Source of the DNA: Ureibacillus thermophilus
GTDB lineage: Bacteria; Bacillota; Bacilli; Bacillales_A; Planococcaceae
Length of the DNA: 64,000 nucleotides
NCBI RefSeq assembly: GCF_004331915.1
Contig: NZ_CP036528.1
Location: 1,544,415 to 1,608,414, forward strand
Reading direction: 5' to 3'
Position numbers and translations under genes: made by a program
Part shown: piece by piece, positions 53,267-64,000 of the stretch
How positions within the stretch are numbered: position 1 is the first letter of the stretch
How the letters are laid out: every line of letters begins with the position of its first letter
The notes under the pieces: model-generated
What the model saw: only the letters and a program-made list of their open reading frames with translations
Told to the model about the DNA's origin: nothing
The model's database searches: none

Positions 53267-54126
53267 CAGTATTAAATCACAAAATTGATTTTTCGGTAAT
53301 TTTTTCTGTGGAAAACGCTAACCCTAATGGTGACCCACTAAATGGAAACAGACCACGGCAAAATTTTGATGGCTATGGGGAAGTATCCGATGTTTGTTTA
53401 AAACGGAAAATTCGTAATCGACTTCAAGATATGGGAGAAAGCATTTTTGTGCAATCCAGTGATCGTACAGTAGATGGATTTACTAGTTTAAGAGAACGAG
53501 CGGATCATAATGAAAAATTAAAAGAGTTAAGCAAAGGGAAAAAAGCGGATCCGGTCTTATATGAAAAAGCTGCATGTGAATCATGGTTTGATGTGAGAGC
53601 ATTTGGACAAGTGTTTGCTTTTAAAGCAGAAAAGAAAGGTGAGGGGGTATCTGTTGGCATACGAGGACCTGTTTCTATTCATCCAGCAATTAGTATTGAT
53701 CCTATCAATATTACAAGCATCCAGATTACAAAAAGTGTTAATTCAGAACCTGGAGAGAAAAAAGGCTCGGATACAATGGGAATGAAGCATAGAGTAGATT
53801 TTGGTGTGTACAGATTTAACGGCAGCATTAATACACAGTTAGCAGAAAAAACAGGATTTACGAATGAAGATGCAGAAAAATTAAAACAGGCGCTCATTAC
53901 TTTATTTGAAAATGATGCTTCTTCCGCTCGTCCGGAAGGTTCTATGGAAGTGCACAAAGTCTATTGGTGGGAGCATAATTCCAAACTTGGCCAATATTCA
54001 TCTGCAAAAGTTCACCGTTCGTTAGAGATTAAACCAAAAGTAGATAATCCGAAATCTTTCGAAGATTACGAGATGATATTGAATGAACTTGAAGGATTGA
54101 AAGTGGATGTTTACGACGGAAAATAA
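53263..54126 (+). CDS. cas7c: Cas7c (Csd2) Cascade backbone
   Basis: A 287-residue Csd2-family RAMP protein with the signature ENANPNGDPLNGNRPRQN near the N terminus and FDVRAFGQVFAF further on. Multiple copies line the crRNA spacer and kink it every sixth base, the feature used to interpret the pseudo-target here. Its start overlaps the cas8c stop, and its 3' end overlaps cas4 by 20 bp. Confidence 0.95.
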   Translation: MTVLNHKIDFSVIFSVENANPNGDPLNGNRPRQNFDGYGEVSDVCLKRKIRNRLQDMGESIFVQSSDRTVDGFTSLRERADHNEKLKELSKGKKADPVLYEKAACESWFDVRAFGQVFAFKAEKKGEGVSVGIRGPVSIHPAISIDPINITSIQITKSVNSEPGEKKGSDTMGMKHRVDFGVYRFNGSINTQLAEKTGFTNEDAEKLKQALITLFENDASSARPEGSMEVHKVYWWEHNSKLGQYSSAKVHRSLEIKPKVDNPKSFEDYEMILNELEGLKVDVYDGK

Positions 54127-54769
54127 TGAATCAGATTATTTGATGTTGTCCGGTATTCAACATTTTCAATTTTGTCAGCGACAGTGGGCTTTAATTCATA
54201 TTGAGCAACAATGGGAAGAAAATTTAAAAACAATTGAAGGGCAATATATTCATAAAAAAGCGAACCAACCATTCTTACGAGAAAAACGAGGGAATAAATT
54301 AATCGTGCGGGCGTTACCGATTTGCTCGCACGAATTAAAAATCAGTGGGATATGTGATGTTGTCGAATTTGTAAGACATCCAAGCGGAATTACTTTACAA
54401 GGTGAGGTAGGAACATTTATCCCGATTCCCATTGAATACAAACGAGGCAGACCGAAGAAAGGTAAAGAAGATGTTGTTCAACTTGTAGCCCAAGCGATGT
54501 GTTTGGAAGAGATGCTAGCTTGCGATATTAAAGAAGCCTATATCTATTATCATGAAATTAAACATCGAGTATCAATAGAGATTACTGAGGAACTTCGTGA
54601 AGAAGTAAGAAAAATGATTAAATTGATGCATCAATATTATGAAAATAGATATACCCCAAAAGTAAAGACAGGGAAGTTCTGTGAAAGTTGTTCTTTAAAC
54701 AATATTTGCTTACCTGAATCCTTAAACAGAGAACCAGTTCGAAAATATATGGAGAGATTTTTGGAATGA
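54107..54769 (+). CDS. cas4: Cas4 spacer-acquisition exonuclease
   Basis: A 220-residue Cas4 of the RecB nuclease fold. One Fe-S Cys lies in FQFCQRQWALIH and three in the C-terminal CESCSLNNICLP; the nuclease core has the Asp of SGICDVVEF, the Glu-Tyr-Lys of IPIEYKRGRP and the Gln of DVVQLVAQAMCLEE. Cas4 selects PAM-bearing prespacers with Cas1-Cas2. The first ATG lies within cas7c; a later ATG 12 codons in is also possible. Confidence 0.93.
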   Translation: MFTTENNESDYLMLSGIQHFQFCQRQWALIHIEQQWEENLKTIEGQYIHKKANQPFLREKRGNKLIVRALPICSHELKISGICDVVEFVRHPSGITLQGEVGTFIPIPIEYKRGRPKKGKEDVVQLVAQAMCLEEMLACDIKEAYIYYHEIKHRVSIEITEELREEVRKMIKLMHQYYENRYTPKVKTGKFCESCSLNNICLPESLNREPVRKYMERFLE

Positions 54770-55797
54770 GGAAATTATTGAATACTCTATATGTTACTAC
54801 TCCTGATGCATATCTTTCGTTAAATGGAGAAAATGTGGTCGTATCAAAAGGGGAAGAGGAAATTGGAAGAATTCCACTTCATAATTTAGAAGGTATTTGT
54901 ACAATCGGCTGGGCTGGTGCAAGTCCTGCATTAATGTATGCTTGTGCTGAAAGAAATATTTCATTATGTTTTTTATCCTCATCTTTTCGATTTCAGACTA
55001 GAGTAATTGGAGAAAGTAAAGGAAATGTAGTATTAAGAAAAACGCAATATCGATTATCTGATGATGAAAAGGAAAGTGTAAAAATTGCAAGGAATTTTAT
55101 TTTTGCTAAAGTTTGCAATCAAAAATGGATATTAGAACGGGCTACTAGAAATTATCCAATGAGAATTGATGTTCCAACATTTAAAGAATCTTCAAAGTAT
55201 TTAACTGAAATTATGAAGAGAATTTTAGTAACAGAAGATTTGGAATTATTAAGAGGGTTAGAAGGACAAGCAGCCAATCGATACTTTCAACATTTTAATG
55301 AACTAATCCTTCAACAAAAAGATGATTTTTACTTTCATGGTAGATCCCGAAGACCACCAATGGATAATGTCAATGCGCTTCTTTCGTTTTCTTATACATT
55401 ATTAGCGAATGAAGTGGCTTCTGCATTAGAAACTGTTGGTTTAGATGCATATGTAGGATTTTTACATCGTGACCGACCAGGTCGCGCTTCTCTAGCATTG
55501 GATATGATGGAAGAGTTAAGATCTGTTATTGCTGATCGTTTTGTCTTAAATTTGATTAATAAAAAAATAATTAACTCAAAACATTTTTTAAAAAAGGAAA
55601 GTGGTGCCGTATTGCTAACAGATGAAGGAAGAAAGATATTTTTGAAAGCTTGGCAGGAGAGAAAACAAGAACAAATTACTCATCCACGATTAAATGAGAA
55701 AATACCCTTTGGATTAGTTCCTTACGCACAGGCTTTATTACTAGCAAGATTTTTAAGAGGAGATGCTGAGGAATACGCACCTTTCTTATGGAAGTGA
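54766..55797 (+). CDS. cas1: Cas1 integrase (type I-C)
   Basis: A 343-residue Cas1c. Metal-binding residues are visible as Glu in LLRGLEGQAANRYF, His in YVGFLHRDRPGRASLALD and the following Asp/Glu in DMMEELR. It inserts new spacers at the leader end. Its ATG overlaps the cas4 stop by four bases. Confidence 0.95.
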   Translation: MRKLLNTLYVTTPDAYLSLNGENVVVSKGEEEIGRIPLHNLEGICTIGWAGASPALMYACAERNISLCFLSSSFRFQTRVIGESKGNVVLRKTQYRLSDDEKESVKIARNFIFAKVCNQKWILERATRNYPMRIDVPTFKESSKYLTEIMKRILVTEDLELLRGLEGQAANRYFQHFNELILQQKDDFYFHGRSRRPPMDNVNALLSFSYTLLANEVASALETVGLDAYVGFLHRDRPGRASLALDMMEELRSVIADRFVLNLINKKIINSKHFLKKESGAVLLTDEGRKIFLKAWQERKQEQITHPRLNEKIPFGLVPYAQALLLARFLRGDAEEYAPFLWK

Positions 55798-55807
55798 GGT
55801 GAGAATT

Positions 55808-56098
55808 TTGTTGGTTTTGGTCACTTATGACGTAAATACTGAAACAAAAGCCGGCCAAAGGCGACTTAGAAAAGTGGCAAAAAAATGTGAAGCTTATGGG
55901 ATACGTGTTCAAAACTCAGTTTTTGAATGTGTCGTGGATCATACTCAATTTTTTCAATTAAAAAAAGAATTGTCAGAAATCATAAATGAAGAGACTGATA
56001 GTTTGCGATTTTATCAGTTAGGAAATAAATATAAAACAAAAGTTGAACATGTTGGTGCTAAGACGACTTTAAACGTAGAGGATCCATTGATATTGTAA
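55808..56098 (+). CDS. cas2: Cas2 (type I-C)
   Basis: A 96-residue ferredoxin-fold Cas2 starting MLVLVTYDVNTETKAGQRRL at a TTG after GAGGTGAGAAT, with the VFECVVDHTQF strand and the C-terminal EDPLIL. It scaffolds Cas1. An earlier in-frame ATG lies inside cas1 and has no ribosome site. Last gene of the operon; 319 bp to the first repeat. Confidence 0.93.
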   Translation: MLVLVTYDVNTETKAGQRRLRKVAKKCEAYGIRVQNSVFECVVDHTQFFQLKKELSEIINEETDSLRFYQLGNKYKTKVEHVGAKTTLNVEDPLIL

Positions 56099-56416
56099 AT
56101 ACTGTTATTATGTTATTATGTTATTAAGGTTTTATATATTTAAGTAAGAATTTTTTTAGAAGAGCAGAAGTAAATTTTATATAACTGTTATGTTATAATT
56201 TGTTGAATATTGGATATTTAATATCAAAAATATGCTAAAAGTATAGTATACAGTTTGGTGCTAATGTGAAGTGAACATAAATTTACGGGGGGATTAGCAC
56301 CAAAAAATTACATAATAAATTACTTATTTCACCATTTTTTAAAACTAAAGTTTTGTGGTTCTATTTAATTTTATTAAAAAAATTTAAAAAATGTTAATTT
56401 ATTGTCGATTTTGACA
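56099..56416 (+). other. CRISPR leader
   Basis: AT-rich 318-bp leader between cas2 and the array. It contains TGTTATTA repeats (about 56102-56125) and a 12-bp inverted repeat, TTTGGTGCTAAT (56254-56265) and ATTAGCACCAAA (56293-56304), enclosing ACATAAATTTACGGGGGG. The stem copies part of the repeat's GGTGC/GCACC logic. Array orientation, with cas genes upstream and repeats ending in GATTGAAAT, agrees with a leader here. Confidence 0.8.
56254..56304 (+). promoter_or_regulatory. leader inverted repeat around a G6 tract
   Basis: Perfect 12-bp arms separated by 27 nt; the loop ends in GGGGGG. It begins 162 bp before the first repeat. Possible roles are an integration-host or Cas1-2 guide site, or an RNA hairpin at the start of the precursor; none is proven. 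Confidence 0.55.
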
Positions 56417-59400
56417 GTCGCACCTTACATTAGGTGCGTGGATTGAAATGGTAAAATCAATGCCCTCATAAGAAGCCGCAATCGTCGCACCTTACATTAG
56501 GTGCGTGGATTGAAATTTTGCTGCAAACTACTGCTGATGGAATGCAAAGGTCGCACCTTACATTAGGTGCGTGGATTGAAATAAGTTCTGAAAGGTTAAT
56601 AGTCACTGAGGGGGCGAAGTCGCACCTTACATTAGGTGCGTGGATTGAAATAAAGTCGCGAATATACGATATGTTGCGAACCGGGTCGCACCTTACATTA
56701 GGTGCGTGGATTGAAATGTAAAATGTGCTGGACACCATACCACGCTATAATGTCGCACCTTACATTAGGTGCGTGGATTGAAATAGTTATGGGTAAAGGT
56801 AATTCCTCAGGTGCTGGGTCGCACCTTACATTAGGTGCGTGGATTGAAATTTTTAGGTGATTTACCAATAGTACCATCAGCAAAAGTCGCACCTTACATT
56901 AGGTGCGTGGATTGAAATAATGTGTTCGCTTTTTTTGATAGCAAACACGCAAAGGTCGCACCTTACATTAGGTGCGTGGATTGAAATAGAAGGACGCTAT
57001 ACGTACAACGAAGGAAGCACAGCGTCGCACCTTACATTAGGTGCGTGGATTGAAATAGAAGATGGCAACGATATGATTATCAGTCATGACGTCGCACCTT
57101 ACATTAGGTGCGTGGATTGAAATTCCTGACGAGATTTTAAAAGCATTAACTGATGAAACCGTCGCACCTTACATTAGGTGCGTGGATTGAAATACATGAA
57201 AGTGGCCAAACGAATCGCGCAGCTGGGTCGCACCTTACATTAGGTGCGTGGATTGAAATCATTCATAGCCTCAATCATGTTTTCATCAACATGTCGCACC
57301 TTACATTAGGTGCGTGGATTGAAATACTATTATTAAATGCTGATGGAAAAGATTTATTACGTCGCACCTTACATTAGGTGCGTGGATTGAAATTTTCTAC
57401 TGTGATGATCATAAGCGTAGACGCAAGAAGTCGCACCTTACATTAGGTGCGTGGATTGAAATAAACAAGGGATGGTACCGACAATGAGCCTATTAAGTCG
57501 CACCTTACATTAGGTGCGTGGATTGAAATGATGAATTTAATAAAAAGCAATCCACTTGGAAAGAAGTCGCACCTTACATTAGGTGCGTGGATTGAAATGG
57601 TTCGTATTACTCTTTGTACCAAGTCCGAAATATGTCGCACCTTACATTAGGTGCGTGGATTGAAATAAGAGTGATGTTTGTAGATGCCTTCCCCATATAA
57701 TGTCGCACCTTACATTAGGTGCGTGGATTGAAATAAAAATGGAAGGATGGAAAAGCAACCGTTGCTGAGTCGCACCTTACATTAGGTGCGTGGATTGAAA
57801 TACAGTAAAATCGTTTAGAACTCATCACGATGCTTATGGTCGCACCTTACATTAGGTGCGTGGATTGAAATAAAAGTAGGTTTTAGGGCAATTCCTAAGA
57901 AAGTCGTCGCACCTTACATTAGGTGCGTGGATTGAAATCATTGTAGATATAGCTTTCAAACCCGGTTCCGCCGTCGCACCTTACATTAGGTGCGTGGATT
58001 GAAATATCTTGGATTCGATCAAGGCTTTCCGGGCCAAAGGTCGCACCTTACATTAGGTGCGTGGATTGAAATTCAAATGAACCATCACCTAACCGAATTT
58101 GAAATGTCGCACCTTACATTAGGTGCGTGGATTGAAATTCATCAAGTATCTCGACTCTAAAACCGCCTTCAGGTCGCACCTTACATTAGGTGCGTGGATT
58201 GAAATACGATCGCAAGTGTAAGGTCTTTCTCCCTCAAGGTCGCACCTTACATTAGGTGCGTGGATTGAAATAAGGTGTTGACATCCCGGTTATTTTTACG
58301 ATGAAGTCGCACCTTACATTAGGTGCGTGGATTGAAATTTACTCTGTTGAAGATTGTACAGTTCACGTGCAATGTCGCACCTTACATTAGGTGCGTGGAT
58401 TGAAATACAAGCCATTGGGAACGTAACAAAATCTGCAAAAGTCGCACCTTACATTAGGTGCGTGGATTGAAATTACTCGTGGCCATAGATCCACTAAACA
58501 ACGAGAAAGTCGCACCTTACATTAGGTGCGTGGATTGAAATATTCTGTCATCGATCACATCATCATCAAAGATAAAGTCGCACCTTACATTAGGTGCGTG
58601 GATTGAAATTCTTTGTTTGCGATGGGATAACCTCTGCTGTTGGGTCGCACCTTACATTAGGTGCGTGGATTGAAATAAAACACTTGGGATAAATATGGCG
58701 ACAAAGTTGCGTCGCACCTTACATTAGGTGCGTGGATTGAAATATTATGCATTTGAGATATACCAACCCGGACGCGCGTCGCACCTTACATTAGGTGCGT
58801 GGATTGAAATACAACGATAAGGCTGCTCTTTTGAGTAGCCTTTCGTCGCACCTTACATTAGGTGCGTGGATTGAAATGTTTAAAATGTCAAGAGTTAGAG
58901 ATAAATACTCTGTCGCACCTTACATTAGGTGCGTGGATTGAAATTTTTTTATTTCTTTTAACATTTCAACAATTGAATCGTGTCGCACCTTACATTAGGT
59001 GCGTGGATTGAAATATAAGCTGTATGTCCTTGTGGCACGTCACTAAACGTCGCACCTTACATTAGGTGCGTGGATTGAAATCATTGCGGAAGGCAGAAAA
59101 ATTGCATGCGTTGAAAGTCGCACCTTACATTAGGTGCGTGGATTGAAATCATACATTTGTAGATGTTGATTTAATTGTGTCCCGTCGCACCTTACATTAG
59201 GTGCGTGGATTGAAATTTGGGTGTTGGGGAATTTGATAAAGATGAATATAGTCGCACCTTACATTAGGTGCGTGGATTGAAATTGTGGATATTGAAGATT
59301 TAAAACGAGATGCAGAAGTCGCACCTTACATTAGGTGCGTGGATTGAAATAAAAATGAACACAGTTGAAGAACTTGAAGCGAATCGTCGCACCTTACATT

Positions 59401-62400
59401 AGGTGCGTGGATTGAAATTTTGATCGCAAACAAGTATCTGTAAAATGGGTAGAGTCGCACCTTACATTAGGTGCGTGGATTGAAATTTGCCTCAACAGGT
59501 AGCAAAACACTTGAACTAAAGTCGCACCTTACATTAGGTGCGTGGATTGAAATATTCTCCTGCTGTAACTGCTCCACTTTCTCCACGTCGCACCTTACAT
59601 TAGGTGCGTGGATTGAAATGAAAAATCGTAATCCAAAATTATTAGCACAATAAGTCGCACCTTACATTAGGTGCGTGGATTGAAATATCCTTTACTTCAC
59701 CGCCTTTCACGCTGTCTGCTCGTCGCACCTTACATTAGGTGCGTGGATTGAAATCTGTATCGGTTTGCCCTCTACTTGCTTGATGCCCGTCGCACCTTAC
59801 ATTAGGTGCGTGGATTGAAATCTCCCTTCGTCATTTATTGATAAAAGAATAACATCGTCGCACCTTACATTAGGTGCGTGGATTGAAATCAGGACCCGGA
59901 TTCTGGAGATGTGCAAACGGCATATGTCGCACCTTACATTAGGTGCGTGGATTGAAATAATAATTTCTGTTTTTGTAGAGGCGCCCGTTAAATGTCGCAC
60001 CTTACATTAGGTGCGTGGATTGAAATATGAAGTGGTTTAATCGAGGTTTTAACCGGTTGAAGTCGCACCTTACATTAGGTGCGTGGATTGAAATCTCCAA
60101 GCGCTCCGAAAGTCGGCAGGACGTTGGTGTCGCACCTTACATTAGGTGCGTGGATTGAAATAACTAATACCTGATACGGTTTATTGTCGTACTCGTCGCA
60201 CCTTACATTAGGTGCGTGGATTGAAATATTCGAACTTGTAGCAAACGGTAACAACGTCAAAGGTCGCACCTTACATTAGGTGCGTGGATTGAAATGTTAA
60301 ATTAGCGGACCCAGTAACATTCGAAAATCATGTCGCACCTTACATTAGGTGCGTGGATTGAAATCTAGAAACTGGAACTCTCCAGACCGTTTGAAATGGT
60401 CGCACCTTACATTAGGTGCGTGGATTGAAATAATGGAGGTGTTAGTGTTATGTCATCTACTAAAATGTCGCACCTTACATTAGGTGCGTGGATTGAAATA
60501 CCCAAAAGAATACTAATATATCGGTGTAAATCCTCGTCGCACCTTACATTAGGTGCGTGGATTGAAATTGTCACAGTTGATGTAGAAGATCCAGCTATCC
60601 ATGGTCGCACCTTACATTAGGTGCGTGGATTGAAATAGAGAAAGTGGAAAAATGCTGACTTTGAATAAAAGAGGTCGCACCTTACATTAGGTGCGTGGAT
60701 TGAAATAATTAGTTTAGTTGGTGGTTTGCACAACGAAGAGGTCGCACCTTACATTAGGTGCGTGGATTGAAATAAAAACTCTTTAGCCTCAATTTCAAAA
60801 CCTGTCCGTGTCGCACCTTACATTAGGTGCGTGGATTGAAATCCTCCAACAAATGCTTGTGTTCAAAGATGTTACCGTCGCACCTTACATTAGGTGCGTG
60901 GATTGAAATTCATACGCTCCAGATATTCTGTCATAGCCATAGTGTCGCACCTTACATTAGGTGCGTGGATTGAAATTGTCGGCAAGAGTGCAGTAGCCCT
61001 CTTTGCCGACGTCGCACCTTACATTAGGTGCGTGGATTGAAATTAAAATATATCCGATGATAAAATGATAAAGCGCATGTCGCACCTTACATTAGGTGCG
61101 TGGATTGAAATAATAATTTTTCTTGAACCCTGTTACGTTAATGTTGTCGCACCTTACATTAGGTGCGTGGATTGAAATCTCTATAACAGGTGTACCGTCT
61201 TTGTCGTAATACGTCGCACCTTACATTAGGTGCGTGGATTGAAATACATAATCCCCCCCACACAGATTAGTACCACGTGCCAGTCGCACCTTACATTAGG
61301 TGCGTGGATTGAAATTAACCCAGTCACGAAAGTTTGGATATGATTTTATGTCGCACCTTACATTAGGTGCGTGGATTGAAATTCGATAAACTGATTCATA
61401 AAGCGTTTTTCCGAATCGTCGCACCTTACATTAGGTGCGTGGATTGAAATAAATTCCAACGCTCACGAGCTTTTTCAAGAGCCGGTCGCACCTTACATTA
61501 GGTGCGTGGATTGAAATTTGTGGGTACTGTTCGATAAAGACAGTCAAAATCGTCGCACCTTACATTAGGTGCGTGGATTGAAATCGTGATAACGGTTATA
61601 AATTTTATTATGATTTAAGTCGCACCTTACATTAGGTGCGTGGATTGAAATTGATAAAAACAAAGAACATTTTATTAACATGTCAATGTCGCACCTTACA
61701 TTAGGTGCGTGGATTGAAATAACTATAACAATTTTTTATACACTCATATATAAGTGTCGCACCTTACATTAGGTGCGTGGATTGAAATATATTCGGCGTT
61801 TTTAACGTCCGTTAAAAGCATGTCGCACCTTACATTAGGTGCGTGGATTGAAATGATAATTTGTCCGAATATGTGCCGCTATGGAGCCAGTCGCACCTTA
61901 CATTAGGTGCGTGGATTGAAATTTCCGCAACTGCAACAATTGTGGAAGAAAAAACTGTCGCACCTTACATTAGGTGCGTGGATTGAAATACCGTACAGAT
62001 CCCAGAAGATAAAGTGGACAAAAGTCGCACCTTACATTAGGTGCGTGGATTGAAATTTCTCTTGTCATCTCTTTCAAAACTCTCCACTGATTGTCGCACC
62101 TTACATTAGGTGCGTGGATTGAAATTCGCTAATTCCAACTTCGTTATACCCAATTCCTTGTCGCACCTTACATTAGGTGCGTGGATTGAAATCCGTAACC
62201 TAATAATACTCGCCCGAATTTTGTCTGCGTCGCACCTTACATTAGGTGCGTGGATTGAAATACATCTACCCCGAAAGGTGCATGTAGTTTACGGTCGTCG
62301 CACCTTACATTAGGTGCGTGGATTGAAATTTAAAGTAAGTAAAAGGAGTGAAATAGGATGTCTAGTCGCACCTTACATTAGGTGCGTGGATTGAAATATT

Positions 62401-63665
62401 TTTGGACCTCCTTCGTGTTTTTAGCGGCACCAGTCGCACCTTACATTAGGTGCGTGGATTGAAATTTAGCAAAAGCGACTGAATTTTTTAAAATGCAACG
62501 TCGCACCTTACATTAGGTGCGTGGATTGAAATTCACGACCAGTGCCGCTTACAAACACAGGCTTACGTCGCACCTTACATTAGGTGCGTGGATTGAAATT
62601 TTTTTGATTTCACTCTCAATCGCCATGTAAGCTAGTCGCACCTTACATTAGGTGCGTGGATTGAAATAAATAGGTATGTGTAACCACCAGAACGTAATCT
62701 GGTCGCACCTTACATTAGGTGCGTGGATTGAAATCGAAATCAAAGAAAATGTACTATCCCGGTGTGTAGTCGCACCTTACATTAGGTGCGTGGATTGAAA
62801 TATCTGCTATTGACATAGCTCTACCTGCTTCTGTCGTCGCACCTTACATTAGGTGCGTGGATTGAAATTCGTAGTTGATTCAGGCGTATTAACGCCGATT
62901 AAGTCGCACCTTACATTAGGTGCGTGGATTGAAATCTTTCATTATCCCTGTTGTTATGAGCGCTCCGAAGTCGCACCTTACATTAGGTGCGTGGATTGAA
63001 ATAATCTGCAAGTCGGTGAAAATAAAATCGGCTTTAGTCGCACCTTACATTAGGTGCGTGGATTGAAATGGCTATATCGCATCAAACATCACAATCCGTA
63101 AAGGTCGCACCTTACATTAGGTGCGTGGATTGAAATAATCATAGCAGTCGTTTTACCGTCACCTTGACGACGTCGCACCTTACATTAGGTGCGTGGATTG
63201 AAATGATGGTTGGTATTTTAGCGATTAGCCAATTTGCTGTCGCACCTTACATTAGGTGCGTGGATTGAAATTTTTGTTAAGATGATATTTTCGTAGCCTA
63301 ATGGGGTCGCACCTTACATTAGGTGCGTGGATTGAAATTTTGCTAAATGCTCCATATATTAATGCAGTTACAGTCGCACCTTACATTAGGTGCGTGGATT
63401 GAAATACAATGAATCTGTTTGATAAATGTGCCAAGAAATGGTCGCACCTTACATTAGGTGCGTGGATTGAAATAACAGTTCTTTCCTTTCTTGTGTTATC
63501 TGTTCTCGTCGCACCTTACATTAGGTGCGTGGATTGAAATTATCATGGCAGTCGTTTTACCGTCACCTTGACGAGTCGCACCTTACATTAGGTGCGTGGA
63601 TTGAAATCATATTTTCTACCTCCACACTTTAATTAATTTATTGTCGCACCTTACATTAGGTGCGT
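56417..63665 (+). CRISPR. type I-C CRISPR array, 107 full repeats plus one truncated
   Basis: The 33-bp repeat begins GTCGCACCTTAC and ends GTGGATTGAAAT; every copy I read is identical. Full repeats run from 56417 to 63607 with a 66-70 bp period and spacers of about 33-38 nt, giving 107 spacers. The 108th copy (63643-63665) keeps only its first 21-23 bases before IS66 sequence. Stem GCACCT/AGGTGC, loop TACATT. Small frames through the array are artefacts of the repeat. Confidence 0.98.
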
Positions 63666-64000
63666 AAGCGTCAAATCTTGCACACCTTCTTGATGTGCTA
63701 ATTTCATGAGATAATCTCCTCAAGATGAAATTGAAGGAGTTTTTTTTATGCCTAAGAATCCTGAATTACGTAAGGTTTGGGAACAACGAATCGCTGACTA
63801 TCGTAAAAGCGGTCAAACTCAAGTAAACTGGTGCAAGGAAAATCAATGGAGTATTCACCAGTTTAAATACTGGTTAAGAAAAATTGAAAATCCAATAAAC
63901 AATCAAGGAAAGTCTACAAAATGGGCATCCGTTACCCTAGAAGATCATTCACAAACAGTTGAAAATTCATTACGGATTGAAATTAGTGGGATTTCAATTG
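63664..64000 (+). mobile_element. IS66-family element, left end, inserted in the last repeat
   Basis: The sequence switches from repeat to GTAAGCGTCAAATC, a typical IS66 end, inside the 108th repeat (the GT at 63664-63665 could belong to either). A tnpA-like gene follows. The element runs off the window, so the remaining array may continue on its far side. Confidence 0.82.
63748..64000 (+). CDS. tnpA: IS66 accessory protein TnpA, partial
   Basis: The first 84 codons are visible: MPKNPELRKVWEQRIADYRK, SGQTQVNWCKENQWSIHQFK, YWLRKIE. This is the helix-turn-helix start of IS66 TnpA (OrfA). GAAGGAG precedes the ATG. The 3' end is beyond the window. Confidence 0.85.
   Translation, partial: MPKNPELRKVWEQRIADYRKSGQTQVNWCKENQWSIHQFKYWLRKIENPINNQGKSTKWASVTLEDHSQTVENSLRIEISGISI

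Noticed and set aside
56466..62313. Short open frames of 60-90 codons on both strands within the array
   Set aside because: They are made of repeat-encoded blocks (SHLTLGAWIEI on one strand, ISIHAPNVRCD on the other) joined by spacers; no ribosome sites.

Overview
The window reads as a chromosomal segment of a low-GC, spore-forming Bacillales species. Support comes from the liaIHFSR cell-envelope stress locus, a sporulation replication inhibitor (sirA) behind Spo0A boxes, a Bacillus-type class IV PHA cluster, yneF, a yqkD/yqkE/yqkF block and AT-rich Bacillus-style promoters. The genus cannot be fixed from sequence alone.

Layout. 0-3.6 kb (minus): liaI-liaH-liaF-liaS-liaR with no liaG. 3.6-8.5 kb: sirA, then the PHA cluster (phaP and phaQ leftward; phaR, phaB, phaC rightward), then yneF; in B. 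subtilis sirA and yneF are neighbours, so the PHA genes appear inserted between them. 8.6-8.9 kb: 103-bp tandem repeats. 8.9-12.5 kb: purine permease under a guanine riboswitch, and glnK-amtB. 12.6-24.6 kb: housekeeping and transport genes (DUF402, GGCT-like, PTS IIC-like, chemoreceptor, hemolysin III, yqkD, thiolase, yqkE, amino-acid permease, vanZ, yqkF).

25-41.7 kb is a decayed accessory or defence island: a truncated SNF2 helicase fused by deletion to the tail of a type III-like Res subunit, HsdM-HsdS with a broken hsdR, a DUF4183 pair, a broken HipA-like kinase with a HIRAN protein, an IS21 element, an EAL/CBS c-di-GMP pair, an ABC-F gene behind a leader-peptide attenuator, a CYP152-type P450 remnant and an IS4 element. 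42-47.3 kb: two lipoproteins, a WYL regulator and an mhq-type quinone detoxification pair with MhqR-like operators.

47.4-64 kb is a complete type I-C CRISPR-Cas locus: cas3, then cas5c-cas8c(-cas11c)-cas7c-cas4-cas1-cas2, a leader, and an array of 107 full 33-bp repeats plus one repeat cut by an IS66-family element that runs off the window. Two unlisted layers stand out. First, a lone CRISPR-repeat-like element sits antisense between cas3 and cas5c. It keeps the repeat flanks but has a wholly different, self-complementary stem, and it is preceded by an extended -10. Its pseudo-spacer matches the DNA beside the cas5c -35 next to a TTC PAM, and within the first 16 nt the mismatches fall only at positions 6 and 12, which Cascade flips out. 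This looks like a crRNA-like RNA by which Cascade represses its own operon. Second, a degenerate mini-array with an unrelated repeat lies upstream of cas3.
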